This document shows, piece by piece, positions 14,184-22,560 of a DNA stretch of 25,137 nt. Position 1 is the stretch's first letter; each line of letters begins with the position of its first letter. The notes beneath the pieces were generated by a model, which had not been told where the DNA came from, did no database searches, and saw nothing but the letters and a program-made list of their open reading frames with translations. The stretch comes from Desulfovibrio sp. GTDB taxonomy: Bacteria; Desulfobacterota; Desulfovibrionia; Desulfovibrionales; Desulfovibrionaceae. The stretch lies in assembly GCA_031282465.1 (NCBI GenBank), contig JAITDR010000183.1:1-25137 (forward strand), read 5' to 3'. A program made the translations under genes and the position numbers.

Positions 14184-15200
14184 TTAGCCGGCCTTTTCCG
14201 GGGAATCGCTCAGCAGCCCGGCTTCAAGTTCCTCAAGCAGAACGCGCACTGCGGCATCGGGGTCGAGCGCCAGCGTCGCCCCGGCTGCGGAGGGGTGTCC
14301 TCCGCCGCCGAACCGGGCGGCCACCGCGCGCACGTCGAAGTCGCCCATGGAGCGGAGGCTGACCCTGCACTTGCGCTCCGCTTCCTCGCGCACAAAAAGG
14401 CCGACGCGCACGCCGTGCAGACAACGGAGCCGGGAGGAAAAACCTTCCAGATCCTCGGCGCCCAACCCCGCCTTGTCCAGCCAAGTCTTGCGGACCAGAC
14501 AGCAGGATACCGCGCCGCCGGCATGCAGCGTAACACTGTTCATCAGCTTGCCCCAGAGGCGCATGCGCGCCAGGGACCAGGTATTTTCGGTGCGGCTTGT
14601 AAAGTCGGCCACATTCAGGCCCGCGGCCACAATGCGCGCGGCCATGCTCAGGCTGTCGGCGCTGGTGTTGGAAAAGGTAAAATTGCCGGTATCCGAAACC
14701 AGCCCGAGGTAGACGGCCTCGCCCAGACCGCCTGTAAGAGGCAGACCCAGGTATTCGGCGAAACGCCCCACCAGTTCCGCAGTAGCAGAGCATTCAGGGC
14801 ATACCAGATTGAGATGCCCGTATCCCGGATTGTCGGCATGGTGGTCCATGTTGACAATGCGCGGACGGACTCCTTCCGTGCCGGGGAACACGCCGCTCTC
14901 GACCAGCGCCCGCATCTCCGCGCCGGCTCTGGCCGCGTCTCCGCAGTCGGCAAATATCACCAGATCGGGCACAAAGCCCGCAAGCCCGGCGCAACAGGAC
15001 ACCGCAGGCGCGGGCACGACCGTCGCCGGCCGGCTGCCGAAATCCGGCAGAAGGCGCGTGTCCAGCCCGAAATGCAGGGCAATATGGGCCAGAGCCGCCG
15101 CCGAGCCGACGGCGTCGCCGTCCGGCGCGACGTGCGCGGTAATCAGCACCTTCCGGGCTTCCTTGAAGGCCTGTTTCAGAGAAGCAAAAACGCTGTGCAT
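14184..15200 (-). CDS. nrnA: DHH-family phosphoesterase, NrnA-like (oligoribonuclease / pAp phosphatase)
   Basis: This 338-residue cytoplasmic protein belongs to the DHH-DHHA1 family, whose NrnA members degrade very short RNAs and often dephosphorylate 3'-phosphoadenosine 5'-phosphate. Metal-binding motifs are visible in order: HVAPDGDAVGS (His23, Asp27, Asp29), ADCGD (Asp85), DHH at 119-121, and SDTGNF (Asp170). The substrate-binding GGGGHPSAAG of the DHHA1 domain lies near residues 304-313. The start is ATG at 15200; the ribosome site is weak. It is the last gene of the nusA-infB cluster, a common place for this family. Next downstream is the cas3 remnant, so the truB, rpsO and pnp genes often found next are not here. 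Confidence 0.92.
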   Translation of the reverse strand: MHSVFASLKQAFKEARKVLITAHVAPDGDAVGSAAALAHIALHFGLDTRLLPDFGSRPATVVPAPAVSCCAGLAGFVPDLVIFADCGDAARAGAEMRALVESGVFPGTEGVRPRIVNMDHHADNPGYGHLNLVCPECSATAELVGRFAEYLGLPLTGGLGEAVYLGLVSDTGNFTFSNTSADSLSMAARIVAAGLNVADFTSRTENTWSLARMRLWGKLMNSVTLHAGGAVSCCLVRKTWLDKAGLGAEDLEGFSSRLRCLHGVRVGLFVREEAERKCRVSLRSMGDFDVRAVAARFGGGGHPSAAGATLALDPDAAVRVLLEELEAGLLSDSPEKAG

Positions 15201-15296
15201 GTGTGATTCCGAATAGTGCCGGGAGCAAAGAGCATTGCCCGCTTTTCGCTCCGGAGCGCTTGACGATGATACGCTGCCGGGCCGGGACGACGTCGC

Positions 15297-15593
15297 TCAG
15301 GGCATGTCTTCCCCCTGGACGACAAGCTCGCTGTAGACTATTTCCTCCGGGCACACGGCTTCAATCATGGACAGGCACTTGGTCATGCGGCTTTCCATGT
15401 GCCGTTTGTCGTTGCCGACGGACACAAAGGCCAGACGCAGGCGGTCCCTGTCGTTTTCGCTGTCCACCTCGGCAACGCTCACATTGAAACGGTTGCGGAC
15501 CTTGCGCTTGAGACTCAGGGCCACGCGCCGCTTGTCTTTCAGGCTTTCGTTGCCGTGCAGGCGGAACTCCACGCCCAGTATGCCGATAACCAT
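15297..15593 (-). CDS. DUF503 (YlxP-like) protein
   Basis: This 98-residue protein begins MVIGILGVEFRLHGNESLKDKRR, the hallmark of the DUF503/YlxP family, and contains the family's conserved VAEVD and SVGND.RH segments. Members are small ferredoxin-fold proteins regularly encoded next to infB and rbfA. A role with the ribosome is suspected, but the biochemical function is not established. The ATG at 15593 lies 13 bp after the infB stop, with only a GGGCGGGG tract as ribosome site. 96 bp of apparently non-coding DNA follow before nrnA. Confidence 0.9.
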   Translation of the reverse strand: MVIGILGVEFRLHGNESLKDKRRVALSLKRKVRNRFNVSVAEVDSENDRDRLRLAFVSVGNDKRHMESRMTKCLSMIEAVCPEEIVYSELVVQGEDMP

Positions 15594-15606
15594 ACGCCCC
15601 GCCCGG

Positions 15607-18519
15607 TTACAGCGTAGCCGCCTCCTCTACCGTTTCAAAGGCTTCGATGACGTCGCCGACCTTGAGGTCGTTGAAGTTGTCGATGCCTATGCCGCATTCG
15701 TAGCCCTTGACCACCTCGCGCACATCGTCCTTGAAACGGCGCAGCGACGCAACCTTGCCGTTGTGCACGACCACGCCGTCACGCAACAGGCGCAGACCGG
15801 CATTGCGCACAATCTTGCCGTCGGCCACGCGGCAGCCGGCAATGACGCCGACTTTGGGCACGGTAAAGATTTCCCGCACCTCGGCCGTCCCGAGAAATAC
15901 CTCACGCTCGACCGGGGCCAGCATGCCTTCCATGGCGCCACGCACGTCTTCCACCAGTTTATAGATGATGTCGTAAAAGCGGATGTCGACCTTTTCCTGC
16001 TCGGCCAGTTCCCTGGCCTTGGCCGAAGGACGCACATTGAACCCGATGATGATGGCCTCCGAGGCAGAGGCCAGAAGCACATCGGATTCCGATACCGCTC
16101 CCGTGCCGCCGTGAATGATGCCGATGCGCACCTTGTCTGTGGACAATTTGAGCAGAGCATCGCCGATGGCTTCCAGGGAACCCTGCACATCGGCCTTGAT
16201 GACCAGACTGAGTACCTGGGCTTCCGTATCGCCGGCCTTGCGGGCCAGGAAGGTTTCCAGGGTCACCCTGGATTCCCTGGCCAGTTCGCGGTCCCGCTGT
16301 TTGAGGGCGCGGGATTCGGCGATGCGCCGGGCCGACTTTTCGTCCGTGATGACGATGAATTCCTCGCCCGCTTCGGGCACGCCTTCAAAGCCCTGGACTT
16401 CCACAGGTATGGACGGGCCGGCTTCCTTCACCTTTTTGCCCTGGTCGTTGAACATGGCGCGCACGCGCCCGGAATGCACCCCGCAAATGAAGGTGTCCCC
16501 GAGCTTAAGCGCTCCCTGCTGGATGAGCACGGTACCGAGCGCGCCTCTGCCCTTGTCCAGCCGCGCCTCCACAATATGTCCCAGCGCCGGGCGCTTGGGG
16601 TTGGCCTTGAGTTCCAGGATTTCCGCCTGCAGGGCCAGCAGTTCCAGCAGTTCGTCGAGTCCCTGGCGCGTTTTGGCGGACACATAGCTGAAGGTCGTGT
16701 CTCCGCCCCATTCTTCCGAAACCAGCCCGAGGTCGGCGAGTTCCCGTTTCACGCGTTCCGTGTCGGCGCCCGGCTTGTCCATTTTGTTCACGGCCACCAT
16801 AATCGGCACCCCGGCCGCGCGGGCGTGATTGACGGCCTCGCGGGTCTGCTCCATGACCCCGTCGTCAGCGGCCACCACAAGCACGACGATATCCGTGACT
16901 TCCGCGCCGCGCGCCCGCATGGCGGTAAATGCCTCGTGTCCGGGCGTATCCAGAAAGACTATTTCACCCTTCTTGGTCTTGACGTGGTACGCGCCTATGT
17001 GCTGGGTGATGCCGCCGGCCTCACCCGAAACCACGGAAGATTTGCGCACGGCGTCCAGAAGCGAGGTTTTTCCGTGGTCCACATGACCCATGATGGTCAC
17101 CACAGGGGGACGCACGACGTAGTCTTCGCTGTTGTCTTCAAAATGCCCCTGCTGGGCGTCGATGATATCCTGCTCGGAAAAGCCCGTTTTTTCGATTTCG
17201 TAGCCGAATTCGCCGGCGACCAGGACAGCGGTGTCGATATCCAGACTTTGGTTGATGGTGGCCATGACGCCGAGGCCGAAGAGTACCCTGATGACCTCAC
17301 CGGACTTGAGCCCCATCTGGTGGGCGAGGTCCGAGACGCGGATGAATTCGTCCACCCGGATTTTGCGCTTGACGGCCTTGACCGGCTGGGTGCCGCCCAA
17401 GGGAGCGACCTCCTTGCTTTTACGTACCTTGCGGCGCTGGATGGTCCTGCTCCAACTGTGGTCGTCGTCCAACATCCGGCCGCGTTCGGTAAACTCGACG
17501 GTTCTGCGGCCTTTGCCGCGGTTTCTGCGGGATTGTTCGCTCTCCTGCGGCGGGAGGGTAGGAGCGCTTTTTGCCGGCCCGGCAACGCCTGCGCGGACGG
17601 GGCCTTTGCGTTGTCCGGGGCGATCCGGCCTGTCGGGTCTGTCGGGGCGGGCCGGCATGCCGGGACGGACGCCCGGCCCGGGCCGGCGCGCTCCCGGCGC
17701 CGGCCTGGGACGACCCGCGCCCGGCACGGCGCCCGGCGTCTGAGCGATATCGGGACGGGAAATGACGCGCACCCCGGCAGCCCCCGCACCGTCTTCGCGG
17801 TTGCCGTCGATGTCGGGGCGCGCGCTCAGGATCGGGGCCGAGGATATGGCCCGGCCGTCGGCGTGGCGTTCCGGTTCGGCGGAAAAGGCGGCCGACCGCG
17901 CGCTCGTGGACGCGGTTCTTCTGCGTTCTTCGCGTTGCGGGGCGACGGGAATTTCCGGCGCGGCAGGGGCGGGCTCCGACGCAACGGGAGCGTCGTCGGC
18001 CGGAATCAAGGCCGGAGCCGGGGGTTGTACGGGCGTCACGGTCCGTTCCGGCATGGACACGATGCGGGCGGGCGGCGTTTCTCTGCCGGCGCTGCCGCGC
18101 CTGCGCTCTCGTTTTCCCGCCCGAGGATCGACCTGCTCTGCCGCTTTTTCTTCAATTCCGGCATCGACGGACCCCGAAGCGCCTGCATCGGCGGGGGGCA
18201 TCAGGGTTTCGGGCGTCGTTTCCGGCGCTTCCGCTGCCGGGGGCTGCTGCGGGGACATTTCCGGCGCGGCGCCGTCCCCGGTGCGGTGCTCCGCTCCGGC
18301 TTCCACTGCGCGGGTGCGACGTCGCACCCGGACTTCCTGCCTGTCCGGTTCCGGAGGAGGAGAAATCTTGTTGCGCAGGCGCGCGGCCTCCGCCTCGGAG
18401 ACGCTGCTGCCCGCGACTTTGGCCGGGATGCCCAGATCCTTCGCCGCGGCCAGAACATCTTTGCTGCCGACGCCGAGTTCGTCTGCCAAGTCTTTAATTT
18501 TTTTTCTCGCATCGCTCAT
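15607..18519 (-). CDS. infB: Translation initiation factor IF-2
   Basis: IF-2 is the GTPase that brings initiator tRNA to the 30S subunit and promotes subunit joining. The product has 970 residues. An IF2-N helical domain occupies about residues 1-52 ([22 protein letters not shown]). A long Pro/Ala/Arg-rich linker follows, including a [11 protein letters not shown] tract, then a second IF2-N-like domain at about 385-440. The G domain has GHVDHGKT (478-485), DTPGH (524-528) and NKMD (578-581), followed by the C-terminal beta-barrel domains. The start ATG at 18519 has GAGG 8 nt upstream and overlaps the ylxR stop by 4 bp (ATGA); an upstream in-frame start at 18573 lies inside ylxR and is rejected. 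Confidence 0.97.
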   Translation of the reverse strand: MSDARKKIKDLADELGVGSKDVLAAAKDLGIPAKVAGSSVSEAEAARLRNKISPPPEPDRQEVRVRRRTRAVEAGAEHRTGDGAAPEMSPQQPPAAEAPETTPETLMPPADAGASGSVDAGIEEKAAEQVDPRAGKRERRRGSAGRETPPARIVSMPERTVTPVQPPAPALIPADDAPVASEPAPAAPEIPVAPQREERRRTASTSARSAAFSAEPERHADGRAISSAPILSARPDIDGNREDGAGAAGVRVISRPDIAQTPGAVPGAGRPRPAPGARRPGPGVRPGMPARPDRPDRPDRPGQRKGPVRAGVAGPAKSAPTLPPQESEQSRRNRGKGRRTVEFTERGRMLDDDHSWSRTIQRRKVRKSKEVAPLGGTQPVKAVKRKIRVDEFIRVSDLAHQMGLKSGEVIRVLFGLGVMATINQSLDIDTAVLVAGEFGYEIEKTGFSEQDIIDAQQGHFEDNSEDYVVRPPVVTIMGHVDHGKTSLLDAVRKSSVVSGEAGGITQHIGAYHVKTKKGEIVFLDTPGHEAFTAMRARGAEVTDIVVLVVAADDGVMEQTREAVNHARAAGVPIMVAVNKMDKPGADTERVKRELADLGLVSEEWGGDTTFSYVSAKTRQGLDELLELLALQAEILELKANPKRPALGHIVEARLDKGRGALGTVLIQQGALKLGDTFICGVHSGRVRAMFNDQGKKVKEAGPSIPVEVQGFEGVPEAGEEFIVITDEKSARRIAESRALKQRDRELARESRVTLETFLARKAGDTEAQVLSLVIKADVQGSLEAIGDALLKLSTDKVRIGIIHGGTGAVSESDVLLASASEAIIIGFNVRPSAKARELAEQEKVDIRFYDIIYKLVEDVRGAMEGMLAPVEREVFLGTAEVREIFTVPKVGVIAGCRVADGKIVRNAGLRLLRDGVVVHNGKVASLRRFKDDVREVVKGYECGIGIDNFNDLKVGDVIEAFETVEEAATL

Positions 18520-18734
18520 AATGCCCGCCTCTTTCTCCTTTTCGCGCCGCGTTGCGCGAAAACCTCTAGGCACTGCGCATCAGGGCAGTGGTACACCCCC
18601 CGCCCGGGGGCTTTCTGCGCGACATCCGGCACGGGCGCCGAATCATCTGCCGCCCGGGTGTAGCGCAACAGTTCGCTTTTAGGCCTGCGTTTTTTACAGA
18701 CGGCGCACATGCGCATCGGTATATGTCCGCTCAC
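18516..18734 (-). CDS. ylxR: YlxR/RnpM family RNA-binding protein (DUF448)
   Basis: This 72-residue basic protein carries the YlxR signatures: [18 protein letters not shown] near the N-terminus, and [14 protein letters not shown] in the middle, with a strongly basic end ([10 protein letters not shown]). The family lies between nusA and infB in very many bacteria. In Firmicutes it has been linked to RNase P (RnpM), but a general role is not settled. The start used is GTG at 18734, 27 bp after nusA; ATG codons at 18716 and 18710 are alternatives because no strong ribosome site decides. Its stop overlaps the infB start, suggesting coupled translation. Confidence 0.9.
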   Translation of the reverse strand: MSGHIPMRMCAVCKKRRPKSELLRYTRAADDSAPVPDVAQKAPGRGVYHCPDAQCLEVFAQRGAKRRKRRAL

Positions 18735-18761
18735 GGTGTCGCCCGACCGGCCTGCAACGGC

Positions 18762-20204
18762 TCAATCCGCATCGTTTGTTTCGGCGGCGTTGTCCGCGGG
18801 AGCCGCATCGTCCGCTTCACCCGCGTTATCCGCGCCGGCCGCATCGTCCGCTTCACCCGCGTTGTCCGCGCCGGCCGCATCGTCCGTCTCGTCCGTGTTA
18901 TCCGCCGTGGCGGCGTCCGTTCCGTCCGCCGTATCCGAAGCGGCTGCGTCACCGTCCGCGTTTGCTTTTTCCCCGGACGGTCGCAGGAAGTTGACGGCCG
19001 CGCGCAGGTTGCCGAGTTTTTTCCCGGTCATGCCGGTGACGGCCAAAAGTTCTTCATCCGAGGCAAGGCTGACGGCTTCAAAGCTCACAAACCCGGCGGC
19101 CGCGAAGTTTTCCGCGGGCACTTCCGCGACGGCGGCCAACTGTTCCAGGCCGCGGCCTATAGCGTTGGCCTCGTTGTAGCGCGTTTCGGTATAGATATCG
19201 ATTTTCCAGCCCAGGAGTTTGGCCGCGAGTTTGACGTTCTGGCCTTTGCGGCCTATGGAGTTGGTCAGCTGATCGTCGGGCACGATGACTTCCAGCAGTC
19301 CCTCGGCTTCGTCCACGACGATGCGGGAGATGACGGCCGGGGCGAGAGCATTGCGCGCGTAAGCGGCAATGTCCGGACTCCAGACCACGATGTCGATGCG
19401 TTCGCTGCGCAGTTCCTGCACGATGTTCTGGATGCGCGAGCCGCGCACCCCGACGCAGGCGCCCACGGGATCCACGTCCCGTTCCCGGCTCAGAACAGCC
19501 ACTTTGGCCCTGCTTCCCGGATCGCGGGCCACGCCCATGATTTGTACGATGCCGTCGTCCACTTCAGGCACCTCGCGCTTGAACAGGGCGGCCATGTAGT
19601 CGCGGTGCGATCTGGAGACGATGACCTGGGGGCCGCGTCCTTCCTTGCGCACTTCGATAATCAGTGCCTGGACCCTGTCGCCCCGTTTGTAGTGCTCGCG
19701 GGGAATCTGTTCTTCCTTGGGCAGCAGCGCTTCGGTGCGCCCGAGGTTGATGATCCAGCCCGCCTTGTCCCGTCGCTGCACGATGCCGGAGGCTATTTCG
19801 TTGATGCGGTCCTTGTATTCATCATAGATAATGCCCTGTTCGGCGTCACGCATGCGCTGTATGATGACCTGCTTGGCGCTTTGCGCCGCGATGCGGCCGA
19901 GATCCTCGACTTTCAGGCGGAAACCCATTTCGTCGTCAAGGCGGATGCTGGGGTCGTGCTTGCGGGCCTCCTCAAGGGACACCTGGGCGCATTCGTCCTC
20001 CACCCGGTCGACAACAATTTTGTACTGAAAGACGTCGATTTCCCCGGTTTCTTCGTTGAAGGAAACTTCAACGTCGACGTCTTCGCCGTATTTGCGCTGA
20101 ACCGAAGTACGGACGGCTTCTTCCAGGGTTTCGACCAGCATGGCCCGGTCCAGACCTTTGTCCTTGCTGATTTGATCGATAGCTTTCTTGAGTTCGAGGC
20201 CCAT
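18762..20204 (-). CDS. nusA: Transcription termination/antitermination factor NusA
   Basis: NusA binds RNA polymerase and nascent RNA and affects pausing, termination and antitermination. The 480-residue product shows the N-terminal polymerase-binding domain (about 1-130), the S1 domain, and two KH domains. Conserved are the DPVGACVGVRGSRIQNIVQEL motif of KH1 and the NSIGRKGQNVKLAAKL motif of KH2. A short helical domain follows at about 375-430. The last ~45 residues form an acidic Asp/Ala/Glu-rich tail with tandem 12-residue repeats, which is not part of the standard core. The start ATG at 20204 is 12 bp after rimP, with GGGGAAGC upstream. Confidence 0.97.
   Translation of the reverse strand: MGLELKKAIDQISKDKGLDRAMLVETLEEAVRTSVQRKYGEDVDVEVSFNEETGEIDVFQYKIVVDRVEDECAQVSLEEARKHDPSIRLDDEMGFRLKVEDLGRIAAQSAKQVIIQRMRDAEQGIIYDEYKDRINEIASGIVQRRDKAGWIINLGRTEALLPKEEQIPREHYKRGDRVQALIIEVRKEGRGPQVIVSRSHRDYMAALFKREVPEVDDGIVQIMGVARDPGSRAKVAVLSRERDVDPVGACVGVRGSRIQNIVQELRSERIDIVVWSPDIAAYARNALAPAVISRIVVDEAEGLLEVIVPDDQLTNSIGRKGQNVKLAAKLLGWKIDIYTETRYNEANAIGRGLEQLAAVAEVPAENFAAAGFVSFEAVSLASDEELLAVTGMTGKKLGNLRAAVNFLRPSGEKANADGDAAASDTADGTDAATADNTDETDDAAGADNAGEADDAAGADNAGEADDAAPADNAAETNDAD
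18805..18876 (-). repeat. Tandem 36-bp repeat encoding the NusA acidic tail
   Basis: Two adjacent 36-bp units (18805-18840 and 18841-18876) differ at one base. They encode near-identical 12-residue blocks of the type GADNAGEADDAA. Partial, more diverged copies lie on both sides. The near-identity points to recent duplication or slippage; the reading frame is preserved. Confidence 0.9.
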
Positions 20205-20216
20205 CGGGGAAGCTCC

Positions 20217-20816
20217 TCATACTTTCTTTTTGCCGCCCCGCCCGGGCAGCTTTTTGTCGGGAAACAGCGGGACGAGGCGGACTTTAGCGGCATCGGCGAA
20301 GGCAAAGCGCACTTCGGCGTCCGCGTCCGGGTTGTGTTCGTCGCGGAAACGGAGGATGAAGTCTGCGCCCTCTCTGCCGAGAAGGGTACCGCGAAAGTGC
20401 TTCCTGCCCGGAAACGTCGGGGCCGGGCTATGCAGGGTCACTTCCACGCAACGGCCTGCGGCCTGTTCAAGCCGGCCCGCATCGAAAAAGGCGCGGTCCA
20501 TGCCCGGCGAGGATACTTCCAGCACATAGGGGCCGGGCAGGATGTCCTCGGCGTCCAAGGTGAAACCGAGCAGGCGGGAGAACTTTGCGCACTGTTCCAC
20601 ATCCGCTCCGCGGACAGGGTCGCCCGCGCGGGCATTATCCGGTCCGCCGAAATCCCCGCGGGCGTCCGGGCCGGACTCTTCCGCATTTTCCACGAACACA
20701 CGCACGCCGAAGCGCCCGCCGTGTATCAGTTCGACCCCCCAGAGCGCAAGGCCCATACTGTGCGCCAAGGGAGCGGCCAGGGCCGCCACGGCTTCCGTCA
20801 ACGCGTTGTGCGCCAT
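20217..20816 (-). CDS. rimP: Ribosome maturation factor RimP
   Basis: RimP is a cytoplasmic factor needed for 30S ribosomal subunit maturation. The 199-residue product has the two-domain layout of the family. The N-terminal part contains the GLALWGVELIHGGRFGVRVFVEN strand pair and, after an acidic insertion, DVEQCAKFSRLLG with DILPGPYVLEVSSPGMDR, the most conserved RimP motif. A C-terminal SH3-like domain follows (RGTLLGREGADFILRF), ending in a lysine tail. The start ATG at 20816 is chosen because it begins the conserved region; the frame stays open upstream to 21302 but that part overlaps terminator-like hairpins and looks non-coding. It is the first gene of the rimP-nusA-ylxR-infB series. 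Confidence 0.93.
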   Translation of the reverse strand: MAHNALTEAVAALAAPLAHSMGLALWGVELIHGGRFGVRVFVENAEESGPDARGDFGGPDNARAGDPVRGADVEQCAKFSRLLGFTLDAEDILPGPYVLEVSSPGMDRAFFDAGRLEQAAGRCVEVTLHSPAPTFPGRKHFRGTLLGREGADFILRFRDEHNPDADAEVRFAFADAAKVRLVPLFPDKKLPGRGGKKKV

Positions 20817-20833
20817 GCCTGTCCGATTCCACC

Positions 20834-20879
20834 AAAAAAAAGGGGGCCGCAGGGCCACCCTCAAAAAGCCCGCAGGCCC
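20834..20879 (-). terminator. Intrinsic terminator/attenuator immediately before rimP
   Basis: On the minus strand a stem of GGGCC/GGCCC plus GGGC/GCCC, with a 3x3 internal loop and a 12-nt apical loop, is followed within a few bases by eight T, ending 17 bp before the rimP ATG. No minus-strand gene lies upstream within reach, so it would act on the rimP leader transcript itself. Confidence 0.65.
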
Positions 20880-20901
20880 GCAAGGATGTTTCACTCCACC
20901 G

Positions 20902-20938
20902 CCGGCGAAACCGCCGGGCCGTTCCGGCGGACCGGAAC
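20902..20938 (-). other. Two adjacent compact hairpins in the rimP leader
   Basis: Perfect pairs occur at 20921-20938 (GTTCCGG/CCGGAAC, 4-nt loop) and 20902-20917 (CCGGCG/CGCCGG, 4-nt loop). They lie between the two terminator-like structures upstream of rimP. Confidence 0.65.
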
Positions 20939-20978
20939 GACTGTGGAGCGCTCTTTCCCAAGAGGGAAGGAGACACGG

Positions 20979-21008
20979 AAAAACGACTTCCGGCAGAACC
21001 GGAAGTCG
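20979..21008 (-). terminator. Intrinsic terminator-like hairpin in the rimP leader
   Basis: A perfect 10-bp stem, CGACTTCCGG/CCGGAAGTCG, with a 5-nt loop is directly followed on the minus strand by TTTTT. It has the form of a rho-independent terminator. It is about 160 bp upstream of rimP, with only plus-strand coding DNA beyond the promoter region, so it is best read as a leader attenuator. Confidence 0.7.
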
Positions 21009-21146
21009 GGTGAAGGCCGCAGCATCGGGGAAAACAACCGGTTCGCCGTGACCGTCGCCTGGAACGAGCCGCCCGGCCTCCGCAACGCGGGCCGGGGTCG
21101 CTTGCTCGAAAATACAAAAAACAATGTTGCGCTTGTAAACGTCGGG

Positions 21147-21175
21147 CACATACCCTGTATCCGCACCGTCGTCAA
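21147..21175 (-). promoter_or_regulatory. Candidate promoter of the rimP-nusA-infB operon
   Basis: On the minus strand TTGACG (5/6 match to -35) at 21170-21175 and TATGTG (3/6 match to -10) at 21147-21152 are 17 bp apart. The predicted leader would be about 325 nt and would include all the hairpins described upstream of rimP. Confidence 0.4.
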
Positions 21176-21280
21176 GGTATTTTTTTTCGAAAAAACGCTG
21201 GCGGCCATACCTTCCGTTGAGGGAGCGCGCAATCGCATCGGCGTTTTGCCGGAAATCCGCGGAGAACCTGCCGGCTTTCC

Positions 21281-21307
21281 TTGACAAAAACGCGGGCTGC
21301 ATATACT
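21281..21307 (+). promoter_or_regulatory. Candidate promoter of the FIST-kinase operon
   Basis: A perfect TTGACA at 21281-21286 is followed by TATACT (5/6 match) at 21302-21307. The 15-bp spacing is shorter than the 17 bp optimum, so strength is uncertain. Transcription would start about 90 bp before the GTG start of the FIST gene. Confidence 0.45.
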
Positions 21308-21405
21308 TCTACACGCACTTTTGGAAACGTGATTGCCGTTGCCTATGCGTAACCCGCTCCGCAGGGCTTTACCGGACGACTCTTACCGCAGAAGGGAGTA
21401 CAGCC

Positions 21406-22560
21406 GTGGCGACGATGTTCGCAGCATATACCGAGGAAGTCGACGATATCGAGAGCGCCGTTGCCGAGATTTTGGAACAGGTGGACCTTGCCCGCCTGTC
21501 TGCCGAGTCCGCCGCCGTACTGTTCTGTCATCCGGAATTCGTTGAATCCGGCGTGGCCCACGAACTGTGCGCCCGCCTGCCCTTCGACGTGATCGGTATG
21601 ACGACCATGGCCGGAGCGACCGGCGCCGGGCACGGCGTCTTCATGCTCAATCTCGCCGTGTTGAGCGCGGACGACGTTGTTTTCCGAACCGCCGTCACAG
21701 AACCGCTGACGGCCGCGAACGCCGCAGAAGCCGTGGCCGCAGCGTACGGCGCGGCGCGCGCAACGCTGCCCGGCGACCCCGCCTTCATCATCAGCCTGTT
21801 CCCCTTTCTTTCCGACATAAGCAGCGCGGAGATCCTCAAATACCTGGATACCGCCTGCGGCGGCATACCCGTATGGGGCAGCGTGGCCAGCGGCATGGAC
21901 ATGTCCTATGCCGGCGCCGGCGTCATCGGAAACGGGCGCTTCCATGAAAAGTCCGCCGTCATGCTCCTCCTGCACGGCCCCCTTGAGCCGGAATTCATCG
22001 TGGCTTCCATCCCCGACAAGAACATCGGCGACCGCCGGGCGCTTATTACGGAATCCGACGGCTGCATACTCAAGAAAGCCAACGATATCCCCCTGCTGGA
22101 ATACTTAAAAGATATCGGTATCGTCATGCGCATCGGACAGGACAATACCACGTTGCCGCTGATGGTGGATTACGGCGACGGCTCAAAACCCGTGGCTCTG
22201 GCCATCTATGCCCTGACCCCGGAAAACTGGGCTGTGTGCGGGGGCGAGGTACCGGAGGGGGCTTTCTTTTTCTGCGGTGAAATCGACAAGGACGGTATTA
22301 TGGAAAGCGCCGGCGACGCATTGGCCCAAATGCAGAAAACGGAGGGGAAAAACTGTCTGCTGATGCTCCCCTGCGTCACGCGCTTCATTATGATGACCCC
22401 CGAACAGGACGAAGAAATGCGCCTTGTCGTTGAAAAGCTCGGCGAAAAGAAGTCCTATGTTTTCGCCTTGTCCGGCGGTGAAATCTGCCCGGTGAAAGGC
22501 CGCGACGGCGTCCGGCGCAACCGGCACCACAACTTTACCTTCTCCGCTTGCCTGTTCTGA
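21406..22560 (+). CDS. FIST-domain (FIST_N + FIST_C) sensory protein
   Basis: This 384-residue protein matches the FIST family, a predicted small-ligand (possibly amino acid) sensor often linked to signal transduction. The N-terminal half has the FIST_N pattern with a conserved GMTTMAGATG.G core and VWGSVASGM before the midpoint. The C-terminal half ends with the FIST_C signature SGGEICPV...HNFTFSACLF. No signal peptide or membrane segment is evident, so it is probably cytoplasmic. The start chosen is GTG at 21406, with GGGAG 7 nt upstream; the ATG at 21415 is a possible alternative, and the longer in-frame extension to 21217 crosses the promoter. Its stop overlaps the kinase start (TGATG), so the two are likely partners. 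Confidence 0.85.
   Translation: MATMFAAYTEEVDDIESAVAEILEQVDLARLSAESAAVLFCHPEFVESGVAHELCARLPFDVIGMTTMAGATGAGHGVFMLNLAVLSADDVVFRTAVTEPLTAANAAEAVAAAYGAARATLPGDPAFIISLFPFLSDISSAEILKYLDTACGGIPVWGSVASGMDMSYAGAGVIGNGRFHEKSAVMLLLHGPLEPEFIVASIPDKNIGDRRALITESDGCILKKANDIPLLEYLKDIGIVMRIGQDNTTLPLMVDYGDGSKPVALAIYALTPENWAVCGGEVPEGAFFFCGEIDKDGIMESAGDALAQMQKTEGKNCLLMLPCVTRFIMMTPEQDEEMRLVVEKLGEKKSYVFALSGGEICPVKGRDGVRRNRHHNFTFSACLF

Larger units (their letters stand above)
20817..21405. other. Divergent intergenic region between rimP and the FIST gene
   Basis: These 589 bp hold no supported gene. They contain candidate promoters for both directions (21147-21175 minus, 21281-21307 plus) and at least five strong inverted repeats on the rimP side: 21072-21096 (CCCGGCC/GGCCGGG), 20979-21008, 20921-20938, 20902-20917 and 20834-20879. 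No tRNA, such as the initiator tRNA that precedes rimP in E. coli, could be found by eye. Confidence 0.6.

Noticed and set aside
15201..15296. Possible rbfA remnant between DUF503 and nrnA
   Set aside because: No RbfA-like residues were recognised in any frame of these 96 bases; only a short palindrome around CGCTCCGGAGCG is present.
15367..18663. A 1,098-codon open frame on the plus strand
   Set aside because: It is antisense to infB, which has clear IF-2 domains. The openness follows from GC-rich codon use in the real gene, and the translation shows no recognisable domain.
18588..21284. An 898-codon open frame on the plus strand
   Set aside because: It runs antisense through ylxR, nusA, rimP and the rimP leader and has no recognisable domain.
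20817..21302. N-terminal extension of RimP (frame open for another 162 codons)
   Set aside because: The extension crosses several terminator-like hairpins and a T8 run and does not look like RimP; the family starts near the ATG at 20816.
20817..21405. Initiator tRNA gene upstream of rimP, as in E. coli
   Set aside because: No cloverleaf with a T-loop GTTCGA-type motif and a CAT anticodon could be found on either strand.
21217..21405. Longer start for the FIST protein at 21217
   Set aside because: The added 63 residues overlap the TTGACA/TATACT promoter candidate and lack similarity to FIST_N; the GTG at 21406 has a good ribosome site.
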